Source of the DNA: Thauera linaloolentis 47Lol = DSM 12138
Lineage (GTDB): Bacteria; Pseudomonadota; Gammaproteobacteria; Burkholderiales; Rhodocyclaceae
Length of the DNA: 64,000 nt
Direction: 5' to 3'
Assembly: GCF_000310205.1 (NCBI RefSeq)
Contig: NZ_AMXE01000008.1
Span: forward strand, 26,638-90,637
Both the position numbers and the translations under genes were made by a program. Position 1 is the stretch's first letter. Every line of letters starts with the position of its first letter. Under the pieces are notes generated by a model that saw nothing but the letters and a program-made list of their open reading frames with translations, was not told the DNA's origin and made no database searches. Of the stretch, positions 17,150 through 26,471 are shown piece after piece.

Positions 17150-18102
17150 CGTGGCAGGGGCGGCACGCCCGCGGCCCGCAGGCGCAGGATGTCGCGGTAT
17201 TCGTCCGGGTCTTTCACCAGCACCATCTCGCCGCTGCGGGGGCGGTGAAAATCGGCCGCGCGCGATAGCCAGAAGCGCAGCGCGGCGGCGCGCAGCATGG
17301 CCGGCCAGGCGGCGTGTTCGTCGGCGCCGAAGGGACGCTCGGCATGATAGGCGTCGAGCAGGGCGCGGGTGCGCGCCGGGTCGAGCTGGCCGTCGGCTTG
17401 CGTACACCAGTCGTTGACGGTGACGGCGACGTCGAACAGCAGGGCGTCGAAGCCGGCGAAGTAGAAATCGATGACGCCGCCGATGTGCGGCGTGCCGTCC
17501 TCGTCCCGGTCCCACAGCACGTTGTCGCGGAAGAGGTCGGCGTGGATCGCGCCCGCGGGCAGGGCGGTGGCGTCCACCGTGGCCTGGAAGGCGAGTTCGG
17601 CGTCGAGCAGGGCCTGCTCGCCTGCCGGCAGGAAGGGGCGCACGGCCTGCGCGGTGGCGTCGCGCCAGCCCGCGCCGCGCGGGTTTTCCTGGCGGCGGCC
17701 GTAGGACTGGCCGGCCAGGTGCAGGCCGGCGAGCATGGCGCCGACTTTCTCGCAGTGCGTGATGCCGGGCTGCATCTCGGACCCCCCCGACAGGCGCACG
17801 ACCAGCGCGGCGGGGCGGTCCTGCAGCGTGCCGAGGTATTCGTTGTCGCGGTTAGCGATCGGGCCGGGCACCGGCAGGCCGTGGCGCGACAGGTGCGCCA
17901 TCAGGTGCAGGTAGTAGGGCAGCTCGGCGCGCGGCATGTCTTCGAACAGCGTCAGCACGTAGCGGCCGAGCGTGGTGGTGACGAAGAAGTTGCTGTTCTG
18001 CACGCCGGCCGAAATGCCCTTCAGCTCCACCAGCCGGCCGATGGCGTAGCCTTTCAGCCAGTCGGCGAGGACGGGTTCGGGAACGGGGGTGAAGACGGAC
18101 AT
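17146..18102 (-). CDS. thrB: Homoserine kinase (ThrB, APH-type)
   Basis: The 318-residue enzyme phosphorylates homoserine for threonine synthesis. It is the aminoglycoside-phosphotransferase-fold form found in beta- and alphaproteobacteria. It begins MSVFTPVPEPVLADWLKGYAIG and has SAGVQNSNFFVTT for nucleotide binding, the catalytic loop AGAIHADLFRDNVLW and the metal-binding VIDFYFAG. Position next to DUF2782 and polA is conserved in this group. ATG 18102 is the conserved start. Confidence 0.92.
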   Translation of the reverse strand: MSVFTPVPEPVLADWLKGYAIGRLVELKGISAGVQNSNFFVTTTLGRYVLTLFEDMPRAELPYYLHLMAHLSRHGLPVPGPIANRDNEYLGTLQDRPAALVVRLSGGSEMQPGITHCEKVGAMLAGLHLAGQSYGRRQENPRGAGWRDATAQAVRPFLPAGEQALLDAELAFQATVDATALPAGAIHADLFRDNVLWDRDEDGTPHIGGVIDFYFAGFDALLFDVAVTVNDWCTQADGQLDPARTRALLDAYHAERPFGADEHAAWPAMLRAAALRFWLSRAADFHRPRSGEMVLVKDPDEYRDILRLRAAGVPPLPR

Positions 18103-18134
18103 GCGGGGGCTCCAGAGCTTGCTGCGCGGGCGCT

Positions 18135-18716
18135 TCAGGCTGCCTGCGCGGCAGCGGAGGGAAGGGTGAGGGGCGTGGAGGCGCCGCTGGCCGAAGCGGC
18201 GGCCTGGCGCACTGCCTGCCAGGCGGCAAGCTTGGCCTCGGGGCCAAGCGCGGCATGCGCCGGGCTGGTCGAGGGCAGGCGGGTGAACTGCAGCCCGGAC
18301 GGCAGCGCGACACGGTTCAGCACGTGGCGGCGGAAAGACGTTTCGGCGGTGGTGCCGTTGAAGAACACATGGCCGATCGCCGGGCTTTCGCGGAACAGGC
18401 GGGCGAAGTCGTTTGCCTCGATGCTGGCGGGGGTGATGGCGCTGTCGAGGCTGCCGCTGCGTTCGCAGGCGGCGATGACGTCCCACAGCGCGACGCCGGC
18501 CGCATTCAGCCGCGCCAGGCGTTCGGCGTAGGGCAGGGCGGGGCCGGCGCCGAACAGCGCGCCCATGATCGGCCAGAAGGCGTTGCGCGGATGGGCGTAA
18601 TACTGCGCGGCGGCGAGCGAGGCCGCGCCCGGCATGCTGCCGAGCACCAGCACCCGCGCGTCGGTGCGGGCCGCCGGCGCGAAGCTGAACAGGCGGGGCG
18701 CCGCGGCCGTGCTCAC
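18135..18716 (-). CDS. DNA-deoxyinosine glycosylase (uracil-DNA glycosylase superfamily)
   Basis: The 193-residue protein resembles family 6 HDG enzymes that excise hypoxanthine from deaminated DNA. The diagnostic stretch is VLGSMPGAASLAAAQYYAHPRNAFWPIMG, with the catalytic Asn in HPRNAFWP. The later FFNGTTAETSF and LPSTSPAHA correspond to the base-binding and DNA-intercalating loops. GTG 18716 was chosen because it overlaps the stop of the upstream DUF2782 gene (GTGA). A GTG six codons earlier is possible. The beginning, MSTAA, recalls the cassette peptides at 11726 and 61501, but the match is too short to judge. Confidence 0.82.
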   Translation of the reverse strand: MSTAAAPRLFSFAPAARTDARVLVLGSMPGAASLAAAQYYAHPRNAFWPIMGALFGAGPALPYAERLARLNAAGVALWDVIAACERSGSLDSAITPASIEANDFARLFRESPAIGHVFFNGTTAETSFRRHVLNRVALPSGLQFTRLPSTSPAHAALGPEAKLAAWQAVRQAAASASGASTPLTLPSAAAQAA

Positions 18717-19033
18717 CAGGACTTGATCACCCACATCGGCACCGCCAGGCTGGGGAGGGCGTCCTCGCGCACCATCTGGCCGTTGCCTTCCTTGTCGATC
18801 AGGTAATAGGGCACGCCATGCAGCGGCGTCACCTTGACCATGTAGAGCTGGCCGCGGATGCGGTACTCGGTGACGGTGTCCTCGCCGCGCTGGATGATGG
18901 TGACCTCGGGTTCTTCGACCACGCCTTCGCCCGGCATGGGCGGCGGCTCGGGGATCGGTTCGAGGGCGGGGGGCTGCTGGGCGTAGGCCGGCATGGCGGC
19001 GGCGAGCAGCAGGGCGATCAGGGTGCGGCGCAT
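18713..19033 (-). CDS. DUF2782 protein with signal peptide
   Basis: The 106-residue protein has a clear signal peptide (residues 1-19, MRRTLIALLLAAAMPAYAQ) and a Pro-rich linker. The DUF2782 core reads VTIIQRGEDTVTEYRIRGQLYMVKVTPLHGVPYYLID. It is probably a small periplasmic protein of unknown role. AGGAGA seven bases before ATG supports the start. It is characteristically found between polA and thrB in Rhodocyclales-type genomes. Confidence 0.85.
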   Translation of the reverse strand: MRRTLIALLLAAAMPAYAQQPPALEPIPEPPPMPGEGVVEEPEVTIIQRGEDTVTEYRIRGQLYMVKVTPLHGVPYYLIDKEGNGQMVREDALPSLAVPMWVIKSW

Positions 19034-19102
19034 GGTGTTCTCCTGGAGATGCGGTGATTCTATCCGTTTGGGCGGCAGGCTGCTGCCGTGGGCGGGGCCG
19101 CC

Positions 19103-19828
19103 TTACAGGTTCAGCATCATGTCGTGTTCCGCGGGCAGGGGCTGGAAGCCGCGCCGCTCGTAGTGCTTGAAGATCGCCTCGACGACGTCCTCGGGCCTGT
19201 CGATGACCTGCACCAGGTCGAGATCCTCGGGGTTGATCATGCCGTCGGCGACGAGGCGGTCGCGGAACCAGTCGAGCAGGCCCTGCCAGAAGGGGCCGTG
19301 CACCAGGATGATGGGGATCTTCTGGCTCTTCTTGGTCTGGATCAGGGTCATCGCCTCGAGCAGTTCGTCGAGCGTGCCGAAGCCGCCGGGCATGACCACA
19401 TAGGCGGCGGCGAACTTCACGAACATGAACTTGCGCGCGAAGAAGTGGCGGAAAGTCTGCGAGATATCCTGGTAGGGGTTGGCGCTCTGTTCCAGCGGCA
19501 ACTGGATGTTCAGCCCCACCGACGGGCTCTTGCCGAAGAAGGCGCCCTTGTTGGCTGCCTCCATGATGCCCGGCCCGCCGCCGGAAATGACGGTGAAGCC
19601 CGAATCGGACAGCAGGCGCGCGATCTGTTCGGTGAGCATGTAATACGTGTGGTCCGGCGGCGTGCGCGCGCTGCCGAAGATCGACACTGCGGGGCGGATC
19701 GCGGCCAGGCGGTCGGTTGCCTCCACGAACTCTGCCATAATTCCGAAGATACGCCAGGATTCGCGCGCGTTGTAGCGCGGCGCGGAAGCGTCTGGCTCGC
19801 TGCGGGGGAGTTTGTCTTTCGCGGTCAT
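19103..19828 (-). CDS. LOG-family (TIGR00730) Rossmann-fold protein
   Basis: The 241-residue protein has the lysine-decarboxylase-like fold of LOG enzymes. It shows SIFGSARTPPDHTYY, the nucleotide-binding VISGGGPGIMEAANKGAF and the signature PGGFGTLDELLEAMTLIQT. Characterised members hydrolyse nucleoside 5'-monophosphates to free base and ribose 5-phosphate. It is divergent from polA with a 50-base gap that must contain both promoters. Confidence 0.85.
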   Translation of the reverse strand: MTAKDKLPRSEPDASAPRYNARESWRIFGIMAEFVEATDRLAAIRPAVSIFGSARTPPDHTYYMLTEQIARLLSDSGFTVISGGGPGIMEAANKGAFFGKSPSVGLNIQLPLEQSANPYQDISQTFRHFFARKFMFVKFAAAYVVMPGGFGTLDELLEAMTLIQTKKSQKIPIILVHGPFWQGLLDWFRDRLVADGMINPEDLDLVQVIDRPEDVVEAIFKHYERRGFQPLPAEHDMMLNL

Positions 19829-19878
19829 GTTGTTGTTCTCGTGTTGTTGTCCGGCCCCGTTCCCGAGGATTGTCCAGA

Positions 19879-22629
19879 ATGCCGACCCTGCTGCTCGTCG
19901 ATGGCTCCAGCTATCTCTATCGCGCCTTCCATGCGCTGCCCGATCTGCGCAATTCGCAGGGCGAGCCGACGGGGGCGATACGAGGGGTGCTGTCGATGCT
20001 ACGTCGGCTGGAAAGCGACTACAAGGCGGAATTTCGCGCCTGCGTGTTCGACGCCAAGGGCAAGACCTTCCGCGACGACTGGTATCCCGAATACAAGGCG
20101 CAGCGCCCGCCGATGCCCGACGACCTGCGCGCGCAGATCGCGCCGCTGCACGAGGCGGTGCAGGCCGAAGGCTGGCCGCTGCTGTCGGTCGAGGGCGTCG
20201 AGGCCGACGACGTCATCGGCACGCTGACCCGCCAGGCGCTGGAGCGCGGCTGGGAAGTGGTCATCTCGACCGGCGACAAGGACTTGACCCAGCTCGTGCG
20301 CCCCGGCGTGCAATGGGTCAACACCATGAGCGAGGAAGTGCTGGACCCGGCCGGCGTCGAAGCCAAGTTCGGCGTGCCGCCCGAGCGCATCGTCGACTAC
20401 CTGGCGCTGGTCGGCGATACCGTGGACAACGTGCCGGGCGTGGAAAAATGCGGCCCCAAGACCGCGCTGAAGTGGCTGGCCGAATATGGCGACCTGGATA
20501 CGCTGATCGCCAACGCCGACAAGGTCGGCGGCAAGGTCGGCGAGAACCTGCGCAGGCATCTGGACTTCCTGCCGCTGGGGCGCAGGCTGGTGACGGTGGC
20601 GACCGACGTCGAATTGCCGGTGGCGGTGGACGAACTGCCCGCGCGCGGCGACGACAAGGCGGCGCTGCGCGCGCTGTACGAGCGCTTCGAGTTCCGCTCG
20701 TGGCTGAAGGACCTCGACGCCGGAGCCGCCAGTGTCGCCGAATCGAAAGCCGCCACCGACGCGCGCCGCTTCGCCCCGGATGAGGACGGAAAGGGCACGG
20801 AGCCGGCCGACCCCGGCGCCCATCGCGGCAACTACGCCGCGATCCTCGACTGGCCGGCGTTCGACGCCTGGCTGGACCGGATCACCGCGTCCGGGCTGAC
20901 CGCCTTCGACACCGAGACCACCAGCCTCGACCCGATGGCGGCGCAACTGGTCGGGATGTCCTTCGCCGTCGAGACGGGCGAGGCCGCCTACCTGCCGCTG
21001 GCGCACCGCGGCGCCGAAGCGCCCGGGCAACTGCCGCTGGCCGAGGTGCTGGACAAGCTGCGGCCCTGGCTGGAGTCCGACGCCCACGCCAAGCTCGGCC
21101 AGAACCTGAAGTACGACGCCCATGTGCTCGCCAACCACGGCATCGCGCTGCGCGGCATCGCCCACGACACCCTGCTCGAATCCTACGTGCTGGAAAGCGA
21201 CCGGCCGCACGACATGGATTCGCTCGCCAAGCGCCATCTCGGCCTGACGACGATTCCCTACACCGAGGTCTGCGGCAAGGGCGCCAAGCAGATCGGCTTC
21301 GATGAAGTGGCGGTCGAGCGTGCCACCGAATACGCCGCCGAGGACGCCGACGTCACGCTGCGCCTGCACCGCCACCTGTGGCCGCGGCTCGAAGCCGAGC
21401 CCGCGCTCGCCGCGCTGTACCGCGACATCGAACTGCCGGTGCTGTCCGTGCTGCAGCAGATGGAACGCAACGGCGTGCTGATCGATCCCTTCCTGCTCAG
21501 CCAGCACTCCGAGGAACTCGGCCGCCGCCTGCACGCACTCGAACTGCAGGCGCACGAACTGGCCGGCCAGCCCTTCAACCTCGGCTCGCCCAAGCAACTC
21601 GGCGAAATCCTGTTCGGCAAGCTCGGCCTGCCGGTGGTCAAGAAGACCGCCACCGGCCAGCCTTCCACCGACGAGGAAGTGCTGGAAAAGCTCGCCGACG
21701 ACTACCCGCTGCCCAAGCTGCTGCTGGAGCACCGCAGCCTGGCCAAGCTCAAGAGCACCTACGCCGACAAGCTGCCGCGCATGGTCAACCCGCGTACCGG
21801 CCGGGTGCATACCAGCTTCTCGCAGGCCACCGCCGTCACCGGGCGGTTGTCGAGTTCCGAGCCCAACCTGCAGAACATCCCGATCCGCACGCCCGAAGGG
21901 CGCCGTATCCGCGCCGCCTTCATCGCCCCGCGCGGACACCTGATCGTGTCCGCCGACTATTCGCAGGTCGAACTGCGCATCATGGCCCACCTGTCGGGCG
22001 ACGCCCGCCTGCTGGAGGCTTTCGCCCGCGGCGAGGACGTGCACCGCGCCACCGCCGGCGAAGTCTTCGGCGTGCCGCCGGCGGAGGTCAGCAGCGAGCA
22101 GCGCCGCTACGCCAAGGTCATCAACTTCGGCCTCATCTACGGCATGAGCGCGCACGGTCTGGCGAAGAACCTCGGCATCGAGCGCGCCGCCGCCCAGGGC
22201 TGGATCGACCGCTATTTTGCGCGCTATCCCGGCGTCGCCGACTACATGGAGCGGACCCGCGTCGAGGCGCGCGACAAGGGCTACGTCGAGACCGTGTTCG
22301 GCCGCCGCCTCTACCTGCCCGACATCCGCGCCGCCCAGGTCGGCCGCCGCCAGGCCGCCGAGCGCGCGGCGATCAACGCGCCCATGCAGGGCACGGCCGC
22401 CGACCTGATCAAGAAGGCGATGATCGCCACCCGCGACTGGCTGGCCGAGACCGGGCTGCAATCGAAGCTGGTGTTGCAGGTGCACGACGAACTGGTGCTT
22501 GAAGCGCCCGAGGCCGAACTGGAAACCATCCGCGCCGAACTGCCCCGGCTGATGGGCGGCGTTGCGCAGTTGAGGGTGCCGCTGCTGGTGGAAGTGGGCG
22601 CGGGCGACAACTGGGACGAGGCACACTGA
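19879..22629 (+). CDS. polA: DNA polymerase I
   Basis: The 916-residue enzyme performs Okazaki-fragment maturation and repair synthesis. The 5'-3' exonuclease domain (about 1-290) shows LLVDGSSYLYRAF, VEADDVIGTL and STGDKDLTQLV. The 3'-5' domain (about 320-510) keeps the proofreading residues: FDTETTSLD, QNLKYDAHVL and YAAEDADVT. The polymerase domain has motif A SADYSQVELRIMAHLSGD, motif B RRYAKVINFGLIYGMSAHG and motif C LQVHDEL. ATG 19879 is preferred over a TTG three codons upstream. The gene is complete. Confidence 0.97.
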   Translation: MPTLLLVDGSSYLYRAFHALPDLRNSQGEPTGAIRGVLSMLRRLESDYKAEFRACVFDAKGKTFRDDWYPEYKAQRPPMPDDLRAQIAPLHEAVQAEGWPLLSVEGVEADDVIGTLTRQALERGWEVVISTGDKDLTQLVRPGVQWVNTMSEEVLDPAGVEAKFGVPPERIVDYLALVGDTVDNVPGVEKCGPKTALKWLAEYGDLDTLIANADKVGGKVGENLRRHLDFLPLGRRLVTVATDVELPVAVDELPARGDDKAALRALYERFEFRSWLKDLDAGAASVAESKAATDARRFAPDEDGKGTEPADPGAHRGNYAAILDWPAFDAWLDRITASGLTAFDTETTSLDPMAAQLVGMSFAVETGEAAYLPLAHRGAEAPGQLPLAEVLDKLRPWLESDAHAKLGQNLKYDAHVLANHGIALRGIAHDTLLESYVLESDRPHDMDSLAKRHLGLTTIPYTEVCGKGAKQIGFDEVAVERATEYAAEDADVTLRLHRHLWPRLEAEPALAALYRDIELPVLSVLQQMERNGVLIDPFLLSQHSEELGRRLHALELQAHELAGQPFNLGSPKQLGEILFGKLGLPVVKKTATGQPSTDEEVLEKLADDYPLPKLLLEHRSLAKLKSTYADKLPRMVNPRTGRVHTSFSQATAVTGRLSSSEPNLQNIPIRTPEGRRIRAAFIAPRGHLIVSADYSQVELRIMAHLSGDARLLEAFARGEDVHRATAGEVFGVPPAEVSSEQRRYAKVINFGLIYGMSAHGLAKNLGIERAAAQGWIDRYFARYPGVADYMERTRVEARDKGYVETVFGRRLYLPDIRAAQVGRRQAAERAAINAPMQGTAADLIKKAMIATRDWLAETGLQSKLVLQVHDELVLEAPEAELETIRAELPRLMGGVAQLRVPLLVEVGAGDNWDEAH

Positions 22630-22871
22630 GCGCACTGCCCGCTTTTTTCGCCGTACTAGCTGTTTTCCCGCAGGCGCGGCTTCAGCCGCGAACAGAGCTG
22701 CGATGCGGCTTCCAGGGCTGCTGCCGCGGCCAAAGCCGTTCCTGCGGGGACACGGGGCTTGAGTGAATCAATCGCCCTGATAGCCGGCCGCGGCAAAGCC
22801 GCGTGCTAGCATCGCTGGGATCCAGAATGCTTGCCCCGGCCTTGCGCCGGGGCCAAACCGCGAGATTACCC
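22630..22871. repeat. Intergenic region with inverted REP-like sequences
   Basis: This 242-base gap holds a weak hairpin with six T residues just after polA (AGCG/CGCT, 22629-22648). Then come a REP core GCGGCTTCAGCCGCGAAC at about 22676-22693 and an inverted partner around 22721-22749 (CGCGGCCAAAGCCGTTCCTG). A third related fragment, GCCGCGGCAAAGCCGCG, lies near 22786-22802. Paired inverted REPs can fold into long stems and often act as mRNA 3' borders. No open frame is supported. Confidence 0.55.
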
Positions 22872-23927
22872 ATGAGCTTCTTCAGCCAATACATCGACAA
22901 GCACCTGGCCGCCATCGAGGCGCTGCGCGCCATCGAACCGGCGGTCGAAGCCGGCGCACGGCGCATCAGCGCGGCGCTCAACCGCGGCAACAAGATTCTG
23001 TTCTGCGGCAATGGCGGCAGCGCGGCCGATGCGCAGCACATCGCCGCCGAGCTGGTCGGCCGCTTCGTCGCCGAGCGCCGGGCCTTGCCCGGCATCGCAC
23101 TCACCACCGATACCTCGATCCTGACCGCGGTGGGCAACGACTACGGCTTCGACGACGTGTTCGCGCGCCAGGTCGATGCGCTGGGCCAGCCCGGCGACGT
23201 GCTGGTCGGCATCTCCACCAGTGGCAACAGCCCCAACGTCATCGCCGCCGTCGAGGCGGCACGCCGGCGCGGAGTGGAAGTCATCGGCCTGCTCGGGCGC
23301 GATGGTGGCAAGCTGCGCGACCTGGCGGACCTGGCGGTCGTCATCGGCGTGGCCGAGACGGCGCACATCCAGGAATGCCACATCATGATCGGCCACATGT
23401 GGTGTGCCCACGTCGACGCCCACCTCGCCGCGCCGGATACGGCGAAGGCGCCGGCGGACGGCGTGCTGACGGAGGCGCAGGCCATCGAAACCGTCCGCGC
23501 CGCACGCCAGGCCGGCGAGCGCGTGGTGATGACCAACGGCTGTTTCGACATCCTGCACCCCGGCCACATCGAATATCTGGAACAGGCCCGCGCGCTGGGC
23601 CAGCGCCTGATCGTCGCCGTCAACGACGACGATTCGGTGCGCCGCCTCAAAGGCGACGGCCGGCCGGTCAACCCGCTGGCGCACCGCCTGCGCATGCTGG
23701 CCGCGCTCGGCTGCGTCGATTGGGTGGTGCCGTTCGCCGAAGACACGCCCGAGCGCCTCATCTGCGCTGTGCTGCCCGGCTTGTTGGTCAAGGGCGGCGA
23801 CTACACGCCGGACCAGATCGCCGGCGGCGACTGCGTGCGCCGCGCGGGCGGCGAGGTCAGGGTGCTGGGCTTCGTCGCAGGGCATTCCACCACCGGCCTG
23901 ATCGAGCGCATCCGCGACGGCGGCTGA
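22872..23927 (+). CDS. Fused sedoheptulose-7-phosphate isomerase (GmhA) and heptose-1-phosphate adenylyltransferase (HldE C-terminal type)
   Basis: The 351-residue protein joins two steps of ADP-heptose synthesis for the LPS inner core. Residues 1-190 are a GmhA SIS domain: [21 protein letters not shown] at 45-65, STSGNS at 115-120, and [15 protein letters not shown] with the catalytic His near 180. After an Ala/Pro-rich linker, residues 198-351 are a nucleotidyltransferase like the HldE C-terminal domain: [16 protein letters not shown] at 221-236, VKGGDY at 306-311 and [10 protein letters not shown] at the end. In E. coli the adenylyltransferase is instead fused to the kinase. No kinase or phosphatase of this pathway is in the window. 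Confidence 0.9.
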   Translation: MSFFSQYIDKHLAAIEALRAIEPAVEAGARRISAALNRGNKILFCGNGGSAADAQHIAAELVGRFVAERRALPGIALTTDTSILTAVGNDYGFDDVFARQVDALGQPGDVLVGISTSGNSPNVIAAVEAARRRGVEVIGLLGRDGGKLRDLADLAVVIGVAETAHIQECHIMIGHMWCAHVDAHLAAPDTAKAPADGVLTEAQAIETVRAARQAGERVVMTNGCFDILHPGHIEYLEQARALGQRLIVAVNDDDSVRRLKGDGRPVNPLAHRLRMLAALGCVDWVVPFAEDTPERLICAVLPGLLVKGGDYTPDQIAGGDCVRRAGGEVRVLGFVAGHSTTGLIERIRDGG

Positions 23928-23980
23928 TTCCGGAATTTACGAGGGCCGATTCCGAAGTTTACGGAGCTTGAGATCCGCGC

Positions 23981-24544
23981 TCACAGCGCCTCTGCATCCA
24001 TGTAGATTTCGTCCAATGTGATTTCCGCATTCAGGCAATCCAGCCGGATGCTGCCTTCGGTGAAGGTCTCGTAGCGTACCGGATCACCGAAGCGGTACAC
24101 CTCCACGCTGCGCTTTTCGGGGTCGACCAGCAGGTATTCGCGCAGTGATGGCGCGGCCTGGTAGGCGAACAGCTTCTCGCGGTGGTCGATGCGTTCGGTG
24201 CTGGGCGACAGTACTTCGACGATCAAGCAGGGGCAGCGGCGGTAGTAGGGGTCGCGATCCTGCGGATCGCAGGCCAGCAGCAGGTCGGGGTAGTAGAAAT
24301 AGGTCTGGCCCGAATGCTCGATGCGCACTTTCATGTCGGCCATGAAAAGCTGGCAGCCTTTGCGGCGCGCGTGGGGCAGCAATGCGGCATGGAAAGCGCC
24401 GGCGACCAGACCGTGCGTCGCACTTGCCCCACCCATCGCGACGACTTCGCCGTCCAGGTATTCGTGCTTGATGTCGCTGCGGGTTTCGCCGTCGAGATAG
24501 TCTTCGATGCTGATTCTGGTGCGGCATGCGGGAGCGCTGCTCAT
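23981..24544 (-). CDS. Uma2-family (DUF820) putative restriction-like endonuclease
   Basis: The 187-residue protein belongs to the Uma2 family, common in cyanobacteria and scattered elsewhere, which has a PD-(D/E)XK nuclease-like fold. Conserved parts are ISIEDYLDGETRSDIKHEYLDGEVVAMGGAS, the acidic YYPDLLLACDP and the core CLIVEVLSPSTERIDHREKLFAY carrying the Glu-x-Lys-like residues. The cellular role of the family is not settled. It lies alone between the heptose gene and rmlC on the minus strand. ATG 24544 was chosen at the conserved start. Confidence 0.78.
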   Translation of the reverse strand: MSSAPACRTRISIEDYLDGETRSDIKHEYLDGEVVAMGGASATHGLVAGAFHAALLPHARRKGCQLFMADMKVRIEHSGQTYFYYPDLLLACDPQDRDPYYRRCPCLIVEVLSPSTERIDHREKLFAYQAAPSLREYLLVDPEKRSVEVYRFGDPVRYETFTEGSIRLDCLNAEITLDEIYMDAEAL

Positions 24545-24634
24545 GCTGGCCTCCGTCGGGGGCTGGGTTCCGGGCAATGATAAGCCAGGCATGGGCGCCT
24601 GCGTTTGCTCCGGAAGCTTCTGGCCCCAAGACCC

Positions 24635-25186
24635 TCAATCGAAAACTTCGCACTCCGCCAGCACCGTCCCGGCCTGATCCTTGGCCGACAGCAGGGGGCG
24701 GCTGCCGGCCAGCGGCCATTCCACGCCGACCGTGGGGTCGTCCCAGGCCAGGCAGCGTTCGTGCTCGGGGGCATAGTAGTCGGTGGTTTTGTACAGGACC
24801 TCGGCGGTCTCGCTCAGCACCAGGAAGCCGTGCGCGAAGCCTTCGGGAATCCACAGCTGGTGCTTGTTTTCGGCCGACAGCACGGCGCCTGTCCAGCAGC
24901 CGAAATGCGGCGAACTGCGGCGCAGGTCGACGGCGATGTCGAAGATTTCGCCCTCGATCACGCGGATGAGTTTTCCCTGCGGCTGCTGGATCTGGTAGTG
25001 CAGGCCGCGTAGCACGCCGCGTCGAGAGCGTGAGTGATTGTCCTGCACGAAAGTCGTCCGGCAAGCCGTCACCGCCTCGAAATCCCGCTGGTTGTAGCTT
25101 TCGAGGAAGAAGCCGCGTGCGTCGCCGAACACCTTGGGTTCGAGCAGCCAGACGTCGGGGAGGGGCATGCGTTTGGCAGTGATCAT
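24635..25186 (-). CDS. rmlC: dTDP-4-dehydrorhamnose 3,5-epimerase
   Basis: The 183-residue cupin acts third in dTDP-L-rhamnose synthesis. Motifs are [40 protein letters not shown] with the catalytic His, and [28 protein letters not shown]. Its ATG overlaps the rmlA stop (ATGA). It is the last gene of the minus-strand polysaccharide locus apart from the Uma2 gene. rmlB and rmlD are not in the window. Confidence 0.94.
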   Translation of the reverse strand: MITAKRMPLPDVWLLEPKVFGDARGFFLESYNQRDFEAVTACRTTFVQDNHSRSRRGVLRGLHYQIQQPQGKLIRVIEGEIFDIAVDLRRSSPHFGCWTGAVLSAENKHQLWIPEGFAHGFLVLSETAEVLYKTTDYYAPEHERCLAWDDPTVGVEWPLAGSRPLLSAKDQAGTVLAECEVFD

Positions 25187-26064
25187 GCAGGAATTTCCTT
25201 CAGCAGCCGCAGCAGATAGCGGCCGTAGTCGTTTTGCGCGAGTGGCGCCGCCAGACGTTCGAGCCGTGCCGCGTCGATCCAGTGCATGCGGTAAGCGATT
25301 TCTTCCGGGCAGGCCACCTTGAGGCCCTGGCGGCGCTCCAGGGTGGCGATGAACTGGCTCGCGTCCAGCAGCGAGTCGTGGGTGCCGGTGTCCAGCCAGG
25401 CATAGCCGCGGCCCATGGTTTCCACCGTCAGGATGCCGTCGTCCAGATACAGCCGGTTGAGGTCGGTGATCTCCAGTTCTCCGCGTGCGGAAGGGCGCAG
25501 CGAGGCGGCCCGTGCGCTTGCGCTGCCGTCATAGAAGTACAGCCCCGTCACCGCGTAGCTGGATTTGGGCTGCGCGGGTTTTTCCTCGATCGAGCGAACC
25601 TTGCCGTCCGCGGAGAATTCGACGACACCATAGCGTTCCGGATCATGCACGTGGTAGGCGAATACCGTTGCGCCTTCCGTGCTGGCGGCAGCCTTCTGGA
25701 GCAGGCGATGGAGCTCGTGACCGTAGAACAGGTTGTCGCCCAGTACCAGCGCGCTCGGCGCGCCGGCCAGGAAGGCGTCCGCGATGATCAGCGCCTGCGC
25801 CAACCCCTCCGGCTTGGGCTGGACCGCATATTGCAGCGTGATGCCCCACTGCGAGCCATCCCCCAGCAGTTGCTGAAAGCGCGGTGTGTCCTGCGGAGTG
25901 GAAATGAGCAGGATGTCGCGTATGCCGCCCAGCATCAATGTGCTGAGCGGGTAGTAGACCATCGGCTTGTCGAACACCGGCAGCAATTGCTTGCTGATGG
26001 CGAGCGTGGCCGGATGCAGGCGCGTGCCAGAGCCGCCGGCGAGAATAATGCCTTTGCGGTGCAT
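25183..26064 (-). CDS. rmlA: Glucose-1-phosphate thymidylyltransferase
   Basis: The 293-residue enzyme makes dTDP-glucose, the first step toward dTDP-rhamnose and related sugars. The signature [37 protein letters not shown] is near the start. [13 protein letters not shown] and the C-terminal [27 protein letters not shown] also fit RmlA/RfbA. ATG 26064 gives the conserved [11 protein letters not shown] start. The gene follows the H-NS-type gene by 52 bases. Confidence 0.94.
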   Translation of the reverse strand: MHRKGIILAGGSGTRLHPATLAISKQLLPVFDKPMVYYPLSTLMLGGIRDILLISTPQDTPRFQQLLGDGSQWGITLQYAVQPKPEGLAQALIIADAFLAGAPSALVLGDNLFYGHELHRLLQKAAASTEGATVFAYHVHDPERYGVVEFSADGKVRSIEEKPAQPKSSYAVTGLYFYDGSASARAASLRPSARGELEITDLNRLYLDDGILTVETMGRGYAWLDTGTHDSLLDASQFIATLERRQGLKVACPEEIAYRMHWIDAARLERLAAPLAQNDYGRYLLRLLKEIPA

Positions 26065-26116
26065 GGTCGGGTGTTCTACCTGTTCATGAGGCCGGCCGCC
26101 TGGAAAGCAGGCGGGA

Positions 26117-26449
26117 TCAGCTCTCCGGGATAAGGAAGTCGTCACGGCCATGTCCCGCTTCCAGTGCGGCCTTCATCCACTTTGGCATTACGCCGCGCCC
26201 GCTCCAGGTGCTGCCCGACAGTGGGTCCCGGTACTTTGGTTTGACTGCAGCGCGCTTCGACGGCGATGCGGGTTGGATGTCTCGTACCTGCGCGGCAGCA
26301 GCAAACCCCAGGTCAGACGCAGTCAGGTCGTAGTCGTGCATTTTCTGCTTGATTTCCGCGATCACGTCGGCGAGTTCGGCAGTCCGGATCTCTTCGGCCT
26401 GCTTCTGCAGCGCCTCGATCTGCGCCATGATTTCCACGTATGTCGGCAT
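26117..26449 (-). CDS. H-NS-family nucleoid protein, copy 1
   Basis: The 110-residue protein has an N-terminal coiled-coil oligomerisation region (about 1-50, [22 protein letters not shown]) and a C-terminal H-NS DNA-binding domain with [20 protein letters not shown]. Such proteins bind AT-rich DNA and silence foreign genes. An AGGAGG box six bases before ATG 26449 supports the start. It follows the NYN-domain gene by 22 bases. A second H-NS gene lies at 29915 with the remains of a second NYN gene. It may silence the AT-rich part of the locus. That role is inferred. Confidence 0.87.
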   Translation of the reverse strand: MPTYVEIMAQIEALQKQAEEIRTAELADVIAEIKQKMHDYDLTASDLGFAAAAQVRDIQPASPSKRAAVKPKYRDPLSGSTWSGRGVMPKWMKAALEAGHGRDDFLIPES

Positions 26450-26471
26450 CGTTTCCTCCTTCATCAAATGT

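Noticed and set aside
19999..22635. An 878-codon minus-strand frame opposite polA
   Set aside because: Antisense shadow; polA has complete and recognisable domains on the plus strand.
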